37,349 nt of DNA from Fimbriimonadaceae bacterium (GTDB taxonomy: Bacteria; Armatimonadota; Fimbriimonadia; Fimbriimonadales; Fimbriimonadaceae): assembly GCA_024710805.1 (NCBI GenBank), contig JANJUB010000106.1:1-37349 (forward strand). Reading direction: 5' to 3'. Numbering within the stretch: the first letter of the stretch is position 1; every line of letters starts with the position of its first letter. Below, one piece after another: positions 22,235 through 29,777 of this stretch. The notes under the pieces were generated by a model. That model searched no databases, had not been told where the DNA came from, and saw nothing but the letters and a program-made list of their open reading frames with translations. Both the position numbers and the translations under genes were made by a program.

Positions 22235-23254
22235 GTGCAACTGACCGTACTGGGGGCTGGAAGCTGGGGAACTGCGCTCGCGATTCTGCTCGCGCGGAAC
22301 GGCCACGAGGTAACGCTCTACGGCCGTGACGACGAGGAAATCCAGGCGATGTCTTCGATTCGCGAGAACATGGCCTATCTGCCCGGGTTCGTCTTGCCTC
22401 CGGGTGTCAGCTGCGTTTCGAACGCGGAGGACATCGGCGAGACCGACGCCTGGATTGTCGCCGTGCCGTCGACCAGCGTCCGCGCGGTAGCTGGCCTGAT
22501 CCGAGGCAGCGATCCCCTGGTCGTTGTCGCATCCAAGGGGCTCGAGACCGGCACTTCGATGCTTCTGAGCCGAGTGGTGAAAGAGGTCATTCCGGGCGCA
22601 CGCATCGGTGCGTTGAGCGGCCCCAACCTCGCGATCGAGATCGTACGCGGGATCCCGACCGCTGCGGTGTGTGCGTTCCCTGATGCGGCCGACGCTGAGC
22701 GAATCCGCGCCGCGTTCATGTGTCGCACGTTCCGGGTGTATGTGAGCGACGACATCATCGGCGTCGAGCTTGCGGGCTCCCTGAAGAACGTGCTCGCGAT
22801 CGCCGCCGGCCTATGCGACGGGCTGGGCTTCGGTGACAACACCAAGGGCGCACTCTTGGCGCGTGGCCTCCATGAGATGACCTCGCTTGGACTCGCCATG
22901 GGGGCGCGGATCGACACCTTCCTGGGCGTAGCCGGGGTCGGCGACCTGTTCGCAACCGCCGTCTCGACCCTAAGCCGGAACTACCGGGTGGGTCGATCGC
23001 TGGGCACGGGAGCGTCGCTTTCCGATGCGCTGCACCAGGTCGGACAAGTGGCGGAAGGGGTCGGAACGAGCGAATCCGTGATGGTGTTGGCGCGGCGCTA
23101 CGGAATCCCCATGCCTACCTTTGAGGCGATCGAAGCGGTCATCAGGGGGCGGGTTCGCCCGAACGACGCGGTCCAAATGCTGATGGAGCGCTCGCCTCGA
23201 ACCGAGGCGATTTTGAGGTTGGGAACTGGCGTAGAAGAACCGAACGTACAATAG
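22235..23254 (+). CDS. gpsA: NAD(P)-dependent glycerol-3-phosphate dehydrogenase
   Basis: 339 residues, full length. It reduces dihydroxyacetone phosphate to sn-glycerol-3-phosphate for phospholipid synthesis. The Rossmann motif is LGAGSWGTALA (7-17), followed by VVVASKGLE with K101, ALSGPNLAIEI and the catalytic K184 in VELAGSLKNVLAIAAG; GDNTKGALLARGLHEM is also conserved. The start is GTG at 22235 with GAGGTGG seven bases upstream, inside the previous gene's end. The last codons contain the likely -10 box of the following sigma factor gene. Confidence 0.96.
   Translation: MQLTVLGAGSWGTALAILLARNGHEVTLYGRDDEEIQAMSSIRENMAYLPGFVLPPGVSCVSNAEDIGETDAWIVAVPSTSVRAVAGLIRGSDPLVVVASKGLETGTSMLLSRVVKEVIPGARIGALSGPNLAIEIVRGIPTAAVCAFPDAADAERIRAAFMCRTFRVYVSDDIIGVELAGSLKNVLAIAAGLCDGLGFGDNTKGALLARGLHEMTSLGLAMGARIDTFLGVAGVGDLFATAVSTLSRNYRVGRSLGTGASLSDALHQVGQVAEGVGTSESVMVLARRYGIPMPTFEAIEAVIRGRVRPNDAVQMLMERSPRTEAILRLGTGVEEPNVQ
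23222..23252 (+). promoter_or_regulatory. possible promoter of the sigma factor operon
   Basis: TACAAT (23247-23252) overlaps the gpsA stop codon and lies 22 bases before the sigma factor ATG. GGAACT (23222-23227) is followed 17 bases later by CGTACA, which resembles ECF-type GGAAC / CGTC promoters. If real, the sigma factor could transcribe its own operon, as RpoE and AlgU do. A housekeeping reading is equally possible. Confidence 0.35.
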
Positions 23255-23274
23255 GTGCAGGAAACTCAACCACT

Positions 23275-23874
23275 ATGCTAGGCGTGCTTTGGCGGGACCG
23301 TGGAAACACGGCGGAAGAGCGACAGGCTCGATTTGAGAGCCTGATGCGCAGCACCTATCGCCAAGCTTACAGCTTCGCCTCGAAGCTCACTGGCAATGCG
23401 GCGGAAGCCGAAGACTTGGTGCAAGAGACCTACGTTCGCGCTTTCCGGTTCTTCCACCGATTCGATGAGGCTCTACCTTTCACGAACTGGCTGTACCGGA
23501 TCATGAGCAACGCGCACATCGACCAAGTGCGCCGCAAGCAGCGAATCAAGACCAACAGCCTCGAGCAACCGACTGCGTCCGGGATGTCGACGATGGATAT
23601 TCCCGATACCTCGGTGACGGTTGATCGGATGATGGTGGATGAGGCGATGGGCGAGCACGTCACCGACGCCCTGTCGACCATGACGCCCGAGTTCCGAACC
23701 GCGGTTCTCCTCGCCGATGTCGAGGGCATGGCCTACGAGGAGATCGCCGAAGTGATGAACACCTCGGTGGGAACCGTGCGGTCTCGTATCCACCGCGGCC
23801 GCAAGCAGCTGCGGCGACACCTTTTGAATCACGCTCCCGAAGTGTACGGAGGCATGGCCAACGATGAACTGTAA
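23275..23874 (+). CDS. ECF-family RNA polymerase sigma factor (RpoE/SigW-like)
   Basis: 199 residues. Region 2 spans about 22-92 (LMRSTYRQAYSFASKLTGNA, EAEDLVQETYVRAFRFF, NWLYRIMSNAHIDQVRRKQ) and region 4 about 128-185 (MTPEFRTAVLLADVEGMAYE, EIAEVMNTSVGTVRSRIHRGRK). There is no region 3, as expected for ECF sigma factors. The ATG at 23275 has CAGGAA upstream. It overlaps the anti-sigma gene by 11 bases. With the two genes that follow it forms a sigma / anti-sigma / RseB-like set, so it probably directs an envelope-stress response (inference from context). Confidence 0.93.
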   Translation: MLGVLWRDRGNTAEERQARFESLMRSTYRQAYSFASKLTGNAAEAEDLVQETYVRAFRFFHRFDEALPFTNWLYRIMSNAHIDQVRRKQRIKTNSLEQPTASGMSTMDIPDTSVTVDRMMVDEAMGEHVTDALSTMTPEFRTAVLLADVEGMAYEEIAEVMNTSVGTVRSRIHRGRKQLRRHLLNHAPEVYGGMANDEL

Positions 23875-24319
23875 GCAAGTTGAATCAAAGCTGTCCGCGT
23901 ACCTCGATCAGGAGCTTTCCCGAAGCGAGCTTGCCATCGTGCGTTCGCACCTGCACGATTGCCCCGAGTGCGCCGTTGCGCTGGCCCAGTTGTCGCACCT
24001 CAAGGATTTGCTCGCGGTACAGCCCGATCCGGTGGCTCCCGACGGCCTCGAAGAGCGCCTGATGCAGGCGGTGTTTGCAAAGTCGCATCGTCCGGCTCCG
24101 CGTCGACTGGCGCTCGCTTGGGCGGGTTCGGCCGCGTTTGCGTGTGCTTTCGCAGGAGCGTGGATGTGGCTACAGGCCGCTGATGCCCGAGACACCGATC
24201 TGCGCAACCAGATGGCGAAGAGCGACTTTAACCTTGCCCGCGACCAGGCGTATGCCGCCGGCGGTGATCCGTTTGCCGGAAACACCGTCATCTTGACCTC
24301 GACCCATGGCGCGCGCTAA
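23864..24319 (+). CDS. zinc-finger anti-sigma factor (RseA/RsrA-type, one membrane segment)
   Basis: 151 residues. The N-terminal domain is a zf-HC2 anti-sigma domain: C3, then H29-x3-C33-x2-C36 in SHLHDCPECAVAL, the classic zinc motif. A transmembrane segment at about 84-104 (AWAGSAAFACAFAGAWMWLQ) leaves a short extracytoplasmic tail. It should bind the sigma factor encoded immediately upstream and hold it at the membrane until the tail is cut by proteases. The start at 23864 lies inside the sigma factor gene, and the stop lies inside the RseB-like gene, so the three are tightly coupled. Confidence 0.92.
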   Translation: MNCKQVESKLSAYLDQELSRSELAIVRSHLHDCPECAVALAQLSHLKDLLAVQPDPVAPDGLEERLMQAVFAKSHRPAPRRLALAWAGSAAFACAFAGAWMWLQAADARDTDLRNQMAKSDFNLARDQAYAAGGDPFAGNTVILTSTHGAR

Positions 24320-25391
24320 CTCTCTCCTGATTCTCGGCGGTGTCGCCTTTGCCCTGCTGGCTGGGTCGTCGTCGGCCTATGCCCAGCGTCGCGACGACGC
24401 CCGCGATCTGCTCTTCGGAGCGATGGACAAGGGCCGATACCTCGCCGTCGAGGGCATCATCCTCCGCCGCAACAGCACCCGCGACCCGGGCATGATGCAG
24501 CTGCGTATGGCGCAGGCGACCGGCATCTCGAAGACGGTCGTGCTTTCGCCGCTCTCCTTCCAGGGCGTGACAACACTGGATGACGGTCAGAACTGGATGA
24601 CCTACGTGCCCGATGAAAATCGTGTTGTGATCCAAGGTTCACCTCGGTTGATGGGCGGAACCAGCCGACGCAAACGAGCCGCCGCTTCCAGCTACCGATT
24701 TGTGTCCGACACGGGCGATACCATCGCGGGCCGCAAGACGATCGTGGTCGTTGCCACGCCGAAGTCACCCGAGATGCCCACCCGGCGCTACTGGATCGAT
24801 AGCGACTACCCATACATCTTGAAGATGGATGTGGTCGAGGGCGGCACCCCCAAGGTCCTCCTCGACACGAAGGCGATCACGTTCGAGGTGACCCCATCGC
24901 CTGATGCGTTCCGGATTACCCCGGCCACCGGAGTGCGGCGCATCTACTTGGAGTCTCCCGAGGCGATTCGATCTGCTGAGGCAGCAAAGGCGATGGTCGG
25001 ATTCACCCCAATCTTGCCCCGGAATCTCCCCTACGGATTCATCATCCAGGAAGGCCAGGTCGTAGGCGACAAGTCGGAGCGGTTCATTGCGCTTCGACTG
25101 ACCGATGGCCTCGCCTCGGCTACGCTCTATCAGTGGCCGATGTCGCGGAAGAATCCCGTGCCCTGCCAAGACAAGAAGAGCGTGCGCGAAGCCCATGGAC
25201 TCCGCATGCGCCTGGTGGGTGATCTGCCGGAAGTGGTGCTGACCAAGCTCATTGACGCTTTCGTCAAAGAGCTGGCGAAGGGACTTCAGTCCCTCTCGGG
25301 CACTTCGCAGGAAGATTCTGTGTTACCGGATGTAGATCGCGCGAGTCAGCGTGAGGGAAACGGCCCGGTTCCTTTCGGCGTTTCTCCCTAA
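24306..25391 (+). CDS. RseB/MucB-like periplasmic protein
   Basis: 361 residues with a signal peptide (LLILGGVAFALLAGSSSAYA, cut near 26). The body has the LolA/RseB-type half-barrel pattern: AVEGIILRRNSTRD, MTYVPDENRVVIQGSP, then TRRYWIDSDYPYILKMDVVE, where the RxxWID...P...K motif is the RseB/MucB hallmark. The C-terminal part (MVGFTPILPRNLPYGFIIQE) matches the small second RseB domain. RseB shields the anti-sigma factor from proteolysis and senses envelope damage in Proteobacteria. Its position right after the anti-sigma gene, with a 14-base overlap, supports the same role here. The last 40 residues are polar and probably disordered. Confidence 0.8.
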   Translation: MARANSLLILGGVAFALLAGSSSAYAQRRDDARDLLFGAMDKGRYLAVEGIILRRNSTRDPGMMQLRMAQATGISKTVVLSPLSFQGVTTLDDGQNWMTYVPDENRVVIQGSPRLMGGTSRRKRAAASSYRFVSDTGDTIAGRKTIVVVATPKSPEMPTRRYWIDSDYPYILKMDVVEGGTPKVLLDTKAITFEVTPSPDAFRITPATGVRRIYLESPEAIRSAEAAKAMVGFTPILPRNLPYGFIIQEGQVVGDKSERFIALRLTDGLASATLYQWPMSRKNPVPCQDKKSVREAHGLRMRLVGDLPEVVLTKLIDAFVKELAKGLQSLSGTSQEDSVLPDVDRASQREGNGPVPFGVSP

Positions 25392-25428
25392 GCGCTCGCG
25401 CGTCGGTTTCTCATAAGGAAAATCGCGC

Positions 25429-27009
25429 ATGAAGACCTCTCCCTTTTCGAAGAGCATGTTGACGGTGTTGGCGATCGGAGCCGTCATCGGCGGCTTCGCC
25501 GTTGCCAACCTCCAGCAAATCGTCCCTGCCGTACAGGCTGGCCCGGAAGCGCCGGCGGCCCGAGCGATTAGTTCGATCTCGGCGGAAAACATGACCGCCC
25601 TCCGAAACCTCGACGAGAGTTTCGCGAGCTTGGCCGAGTTTGTATCGCCTTCGGTGGTTCACATCAAGTCTGAGGGCAATGGCGGAGCCGACGTGTTCGG
25701 CCGTCGCGTTGGCCGTACCGGCGGGGTGGGCACGGGCGTGATCTTCCGTCCCGACGGATGGATCATCACCAACGACCACGTCGTCAACGGCTTTGACAAG
25801 GTCACCGTCGTCCTCGCGGATGGCCGAGAGTTCTCCGGCCAGGTTCGCCGGGCTGAGGAGAGCGACCTCGCCGTCATCAAGATCGAGGCGAAAGACCTGC
25901 CTGCGGCCAACTTCGGCGACAGCAACAAGGTTCGTCCCGGCCAGTTCGCGATGGCGGTTGGATCGCCGTTCGGCCTCGACAACACGGTTACGATCGGGCA
26001 CATCAGCGCCCTCAACCGTGAGAACAGCATTCCTGACCCGCGTCTGCCCGGTGGCGCGCGCTACTATCCGGATCTCATTCAAACCGATGCCCCGATCAAC
26101 CAGGGCAATTCGGGCGGTCCGTTGGTGAACATCGAGGGCCAGATTGTCGGCATCAACTCCGCGATCATCAGCTCGACCGGCGGAAGCAACGGTATCGGTT
26201 TCGCGATTCCGTCCAACTTGGCGCGATTTCTCGCCGAGACCCTGATCGAGAAGGGCAAGGTCGAGCGCGGCGCCATGGGCCTCATTCCGAGCAATCTGAA
26301 GCCGTACGAGAGGCAGAAGCAGAACCTGGACGGCGGTGCGGTCGTTGAGGAGATTCCCAACAACAGCCCTGCCGCGATGGCCGGGATCAAGAAGGGCGAC
26401 ATTCTCGTTCGGGTTGGCACCTTCCCGATCAAGAATCAGATGGACGTCCGGCTCGCGATGTACCGGTACGCCCCAGGCCAGTCGGTTGAAGTCGAGTTGA
26501 TCCGTGGCGGCGAGAAGAAGACGATCAAGGTCACCTTGGCCGATCCCAAGAAGCTGGACCGCGGAACGCCGAACCCGAACCCGACGCCGAACAAGTCGGA
26601 TGACGGCGAAGACAGCCCGTTCCAAGACTTCCCGAACATCCCCGGCTGGAACTTCGGCCCGCGGACGAACCCGACCCCCGAGAAGGACGTTCCTCCGATC
26701 CGGGAAGGTCAGGCTCGCTTGGGCATCCAGATGGATTCGCTGACCGCTGAGCGCCGCAAGGAGTTCGGCATCCCCGCCAACGTCGAGGGCGTGGTCGTCA
26801 TTGCCGTCGAACCGGGTTCTGTGGCGGAGCGACTCGGCATTGAGCCGGGAACCGTCATCCAGCAGCTGGGCGACAAGAAGATCAAGTCTCCGCAGGATGT
26901 CTCCGAAGTGATGAAGGGGCTGAAGTGGGGCGATCGCACCCGCATCTCTTACGGTAAGTTCACCACGAACAGCCAAATGCAGCAAACCACCGACGTCGAG
27001 TTCCGCTAA
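25429..27009 (+). CDS. HtrA/DegP-family serine protease with two PDZ domains
   Basis: 526 residues. An N-terminal signal or anchor segment (about 9-28) precedes a trypsin-like domain with catalytic H117 in WIITNDHVVNG, D146 in EESDLAVIKIE and S228 in NQGNSGGPLVNIEG. Two PDZ domains follow (about 285-375 and 425-515), separated by a Pro/Asn-rich linker (NPNPTPN, TNPTPEKD). DegP-type enzymes degrade or refold misfolded envelope proteins. The gene lies 37 bases after the RseB-like gene, with AAGGA before the ATG, just as mucD follows mucB in Pseudomonas. A terminator-like hairpin follows at 27030. Confidence 0.94.
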   Translation: MKTSPFSKSMLTVLAIGAVIGGFAVANLQQIVPAVQAGPEAPAARAISSISAENMTALRNLDESFASLAEFVSPSVVHIKSEGNGGADVFGRRVGRTGGVGTGVIFRPDGWIITNDHVVNGFDKVTVVLADGREFSGQVRRAEESDLAVIKIEAKDLPAANFGDSNKVRPGQFAMAVGSPFGLDNTVTIGHISALNRENSIPDPRLPGGARYYPDLIQTDAPINQGNSGGPLVNIEGQIVGINSAIISSTGGSNGIGFAIPSNLARFLAETLIEKGKVERGAMGLIPSNLKPYERQKQNLDGGAVVEEIPNNSPAAMAGIKKGDILVRVGTFPIKNQMDVRLAMYRYAPGQSVEVELIRGGEKKTIKVTLADPKKLDRGTPNPNPTPNKSDDGEDSPFQDFPNIPGWNFGPRTNPTPEKDVPPIREGQARLGIQMDSLTAERRKEFGIPANVEGVVVIAVEPGSVAERLGIEPGTVIQQLGDKKIKSPQDVSEVMKGLKWGDRTRISYGKFTTNSQMQQTTDVEFR

Positions 27010-27029
27010 GTCGGTCTCCACGAAAGAAT

Positions 27030-27058
27030 CAAGCCGCTGGACTCAGTCCGGCGGCTTG
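27030..27058 (+). terminator. terminator hairpin after the protease gene
   Basis: CAAGCCGC-T-GGAC pairs with GTCC-G-GCGGCTTG around a TCA loop, giving 12 pairs plus one T-G wobble. It is followed by TTCGTTT. It starts 20 bases after the protease stop codon and separates this operon from polA. Confidence 0.75.
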
Positions 27059-27102
27059 TTCGTTTGGGTCGAGGGACTCGCGAGGCGGGTACGGTGAGGA
27101 GC

Positions 27103-29703
27103 ATGGCCACCAAGCACCTGGTGATCCTCGACGGCTACAGCCTCCTCTATCGCGCGTTCTACGCGACGCGCTACCTCAGCACCAGCGATGGTCGGCCCAC
27201 CAACGCGCTGTACGGCTTTGTCAGCATGCTCTTCTTCATCCTCGAGAAGGATGACCCGGACGCGGTTGTCGTGGCCATGGATGCGCCCGGCAAGACCTTT
27301 CGCCACGCGGAGTATTCCGAGTACAAGGGCACCCGCCGCGAGACGCCGGACGAACTCCGCTCGCAGCTGGGGGTTGCCCGAGAGCTGATCACGGGTCTTG
27401 GTATTCCGATGATCGAAGCGCCGGGATTCGAGGCCGACGACGTCGTCGGCACGATCGCCAAACTGGGCGAGCAGAACGGCTACCAAACCACGATCGTCAC
27501 CGGCGACCTCGATGCCCTGCAGCTCGTTGATGAGCAGATTCGGGTGATGACCATGAAGCAGGGGGTCACCGAAGTCGTGTTCTACGGCCCCGGCGAGGTG
27601 TTTGGGCGCTACGGATTCCCGCCGACGCTGATTCCCGACTACAAGGCAATCGTCGGCGACACCAGCGACAACATTCCCGGCGTGCCCGGAATCGGCGAGA
27701 AGGGTGCTACCACTCTGCTGCAGAAGTTTCAGGGTGTGCAGGATCTGCTTGATCGCTGGGACGAGGTCGATCCGAAGTTCCAGAAGAAGATCGAGCCGGC
27801 CAAGGAGCAGATGCTCAAGTCGAGGTGGCTGGCTACCATCGACACGAAAGCGCCGGTGAACTACAACTTCGAACCTTTCCAGCTGAGCGATGAAGAGTAC
27901 GAACACGCGCGGGCGATCCTCGAGCAATACGAACTGCGGTCCCAAGTTCGGCGGATGCCGGCGGTGCTGGGAAAGTACCGCGAGAATCGGGAAGGCGACG
28001 CCAAGCCGGTCAAGGTCGAGGTTGAGCAACTGGAGATTGTGCAGCGTGAAGAGCGCGACTACGGCCGTCTCCTCCCGTGGATTGCAGATCGACCCTATGC
28101 GCTCTACTTCGAGACCGTGTCGGCCCAGCTGGGCATGTTCGATGAGCCGGAGCGCGTAGCCTACGTCGCCATTGGCAGCGATGTCCGCCGAACGCCCGAG
28201 ACGGTCGGGAGACGCCTGCTGGTCGAACGACCCCATCTGGCAGTCGTCCACGATGCCAAGCCCCTGTACAAGTCTGGGGAGGCCCCTAAACAGACCGTAC
28301 GCTTCGATACGCTGCTCGCGGGTTACGTGCTTCAGTCGGGAAGGTCGAACTACGCGCTTCGCGACTTGGTCCAGGGCTATCTCGAAGTCACTCCCCCCAC
28401 CACCGGAGGCGAGATGTGCGCAGCGCTGTCGTTGCTCGAGGCTCCTATGCGCGAACGGCTCGAAAAGGAGGGCCAGACCAGCGTTCTGACCGACATTGAG
28501 TTACCCTTGGTGCCCATGCTCGCGGAAATGGAGCAAGCGGGCATCATGGTCAGCCGCGAAGTGTTGGGCCAGTTCTCATCGATTCTCGAAGGCGAGATCG
28601 CCAAGCTCACGGCCCAGATCTACGAAGAAGCGGGGGCGTCCTTCAACATCGCCTCGCCGAAGCAGCTGGGCGAAGTGCTTTTCGAGAAAATGATGATCCC
28701 TGGGGTCAAGAAGGGAAAAACGGGCTACCCGACGGGAGCGGAGGTGCTGCAGCCGCTTGCCCCCGCCTATCCGATCGTGAGTAACGTGCTGAACTGGCGC
28801 GAGCTATCAAAGCTGAAGTCGACCTACGCGGACGCGCTGCCGAAGCTGATCGCGGAGGATGGCCGCATCCACACCACGTACAACCAAACCGTCGCCGCCA
28901 CCGGACGGCTAAGCTCGAACGATCCGAACCTGCAGAACATCCCGATTCGCACGGAGCTGGGCCGGGAGATTCGGCGGGCGTTCGTTGCCGCTCCGGGATT
29001 CCGACTGGCTTCCTTCGACTACTCGCAAATCGAGCTTCGCGTGCTGGCTCACATGTGCGGCGACGGGAACCTCGTCGAGGCGTTCGCGCGCCGTACCGAC
29101 GTCCATGCGGTGACCGCGTCGCTGATGTTCGGAATCTCCGAGTCGGAAGTCACTAAGGAGCAACGACGCCTCGCCAAGCTCCTCAACTACGCGGTGCTGT
29201 ATGGCGTTACCGAGTACGGTCTCGCGAACCAGCTCGGCGGCGGGTTCTCGATCATGGAAGCCCGCACCCTCATCGAGCAGTATCGCGAGCGGTTCCCCAA
29301 AGTGAAGGGCTTCACCGAGGCGACGGTTCAGGAGGCGCGCAGCAAGGGCTTCACCACCACGCTGTGCGGCCGGCGTCGCTACTTCCCGGACATCCACAAC
29401 GCCAACCGCAACGAGCGCATGTACGCCGAAAGGCAGGCAATGAACGCGCCGATCCAGGGCACGGCCAGCGACATGATCAAGCTGGCAATGATCCGCGTCG
29501 ACAAGCTGATGTCGGGTGTCAAATCGCGGATGCTGCTTCAAGTTCACGACGAACTCGTGTTCGAACTCGCCGATGGTGAGGACCATCTCATTGCGCCAAT
29601 CCGAGAAGCGATGGAGAATGCGCTCCCGCTCTCGGTTCCGGTCGAGGTGGATGCCAAGGTCGGGGCGAACTGGGCGGAGATGACGGAGATCGCCCGCGGC
29701 TAG
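27103..29703 (+). CDS. polA: DNA polymerase I, with a degenerate proofreading domain
   Basis: 866 residues. The 5'-3' exonuclease domain (1-290) is intact: LDGYSLLYRAFY, GFEADDVVGTIAKL, TGDLDALQLV, GDTSDNIPGVPGIGEKG. The middle 3'-5' exonuclease domain has lost its acids: the DxE motif reads YFE, and the other aspartates are absent, so proofreading is probably lost, as in Taq polymerase. The polymerase domain has motif A DYSQIELRVLAH, motif B RRLAKLLNYAVLYG and motif C LQVHDELVFE. In motif B the usual F of INFG is Y696 and the next G is A697. The ATG at 27103 has GGTGAGGAG just upstream. Confidence 0.97.
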   Translation: MATKHLVILDGYSLLYRAFYATRYLSTSDGRPTNALYGFVSMLFFILEKDDPDAVVVAMDAPGKTFRHAEYSEYKGTRRETPDELRSQLGVARELITGLGIPMIEAPGFEADDVVGTIAKLGEQNGYQTTIVTGDLDALQLVDEQIRVMTMKQGVTEVVFYGPGEVFGRYGFPPTLIPDYKAIVGDTSDNIPGVPGIGEKGATTLLQKFQGVQDLLDRWDEVDPKFQKKIEPAKEQMLKSRWLATIDTKAPVNYNFEPFQLSDEEYEHARAILEQYELRSQVRRMPAVLGKYRENREGDAKPVKVEVEQLEIVQREERDYGRLLPWIADRPYALYFETVSAQLGMFDEPERVAYVAIGSDVRRTPETVGRRLLVERPHLAVVHDAKPLYKSGEAPKQTVRFDTLLAGYVLQSGRSNYALRDLVQGYLEVTPPTTGGEMCAALSLLEAPMRERLEKEGQTSVLTDIELPLVPMLAEMEQAGIMVSREVLGQFSSILEGEIAKLTAQIYEEAGASFNIASPKQLGEVLFEKMMIPGVKKGKTGYPTGAEVLQPLAPAYPIVSNVLNWRELSKLKSTYADALPKLIAEDGRIHTTYNQTVAATGRLSSNDPNLQNIPIRTELGREIRRAFVAAPGFRLASFDYSQIELRVLAHMCGDGNLVEAFARRTDVHAVTASLMFGISESEVTKEQRRLAKLLNYAVLYGVTEYGLANQLGGGFSIMEARTLIEQYRERFPKVKGFTEATVQEARSKGFTTTLCGRRRYFPDIHNANRNERMYAERQAMNAPIQGTASDMIKLAMIRVDKLMSGVKSRMLLQVHDELVFELADGEDHLIAPIREAMENALPLSVPVEVDAKVGANWAEMTEIARG

Positions 29704-29764
29704 CTCTGATCAACTCCGCTCCATCTGGCCACTCCCGTCCACTCGGGATTGCGGCCGTCTGGAC

Positions 29765-29770
29765 TAAACT
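29765..29770 (+). promoter_or_regulatory. -10 box (TAAACT) for the esterase gene
   Basis: TAAACT lies seven bases before the ATG at 29778, in the 74-base gap after polA; leaderless arrangement. Confidence 0.5.
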
Positions 29771-29777
29771 GCACACC

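Noticed and set aside
25411-27021. Open frame of 536 codons on the minus strand opposite the HtrA gene
   Set aside because: It mirrors the protease gene exactly in extent. High GC at third positions keeps the antisense frame open. The translation is Arg/Asp/Leu-rich with no motif, while the plus strand has the full catalytic triad and PDZ domains.
27043-28251. Open frame of 402 codons on the minus strand opposite polA
   Set aside because: Antisense shadow of a clearly conserved gene; no recognisable domain or start signal.
29704-29764. CCCG-N6-CGGG hairpin after polA as a terminator
   Set aside because: Four base pairs with no T run are too weak to support a call.
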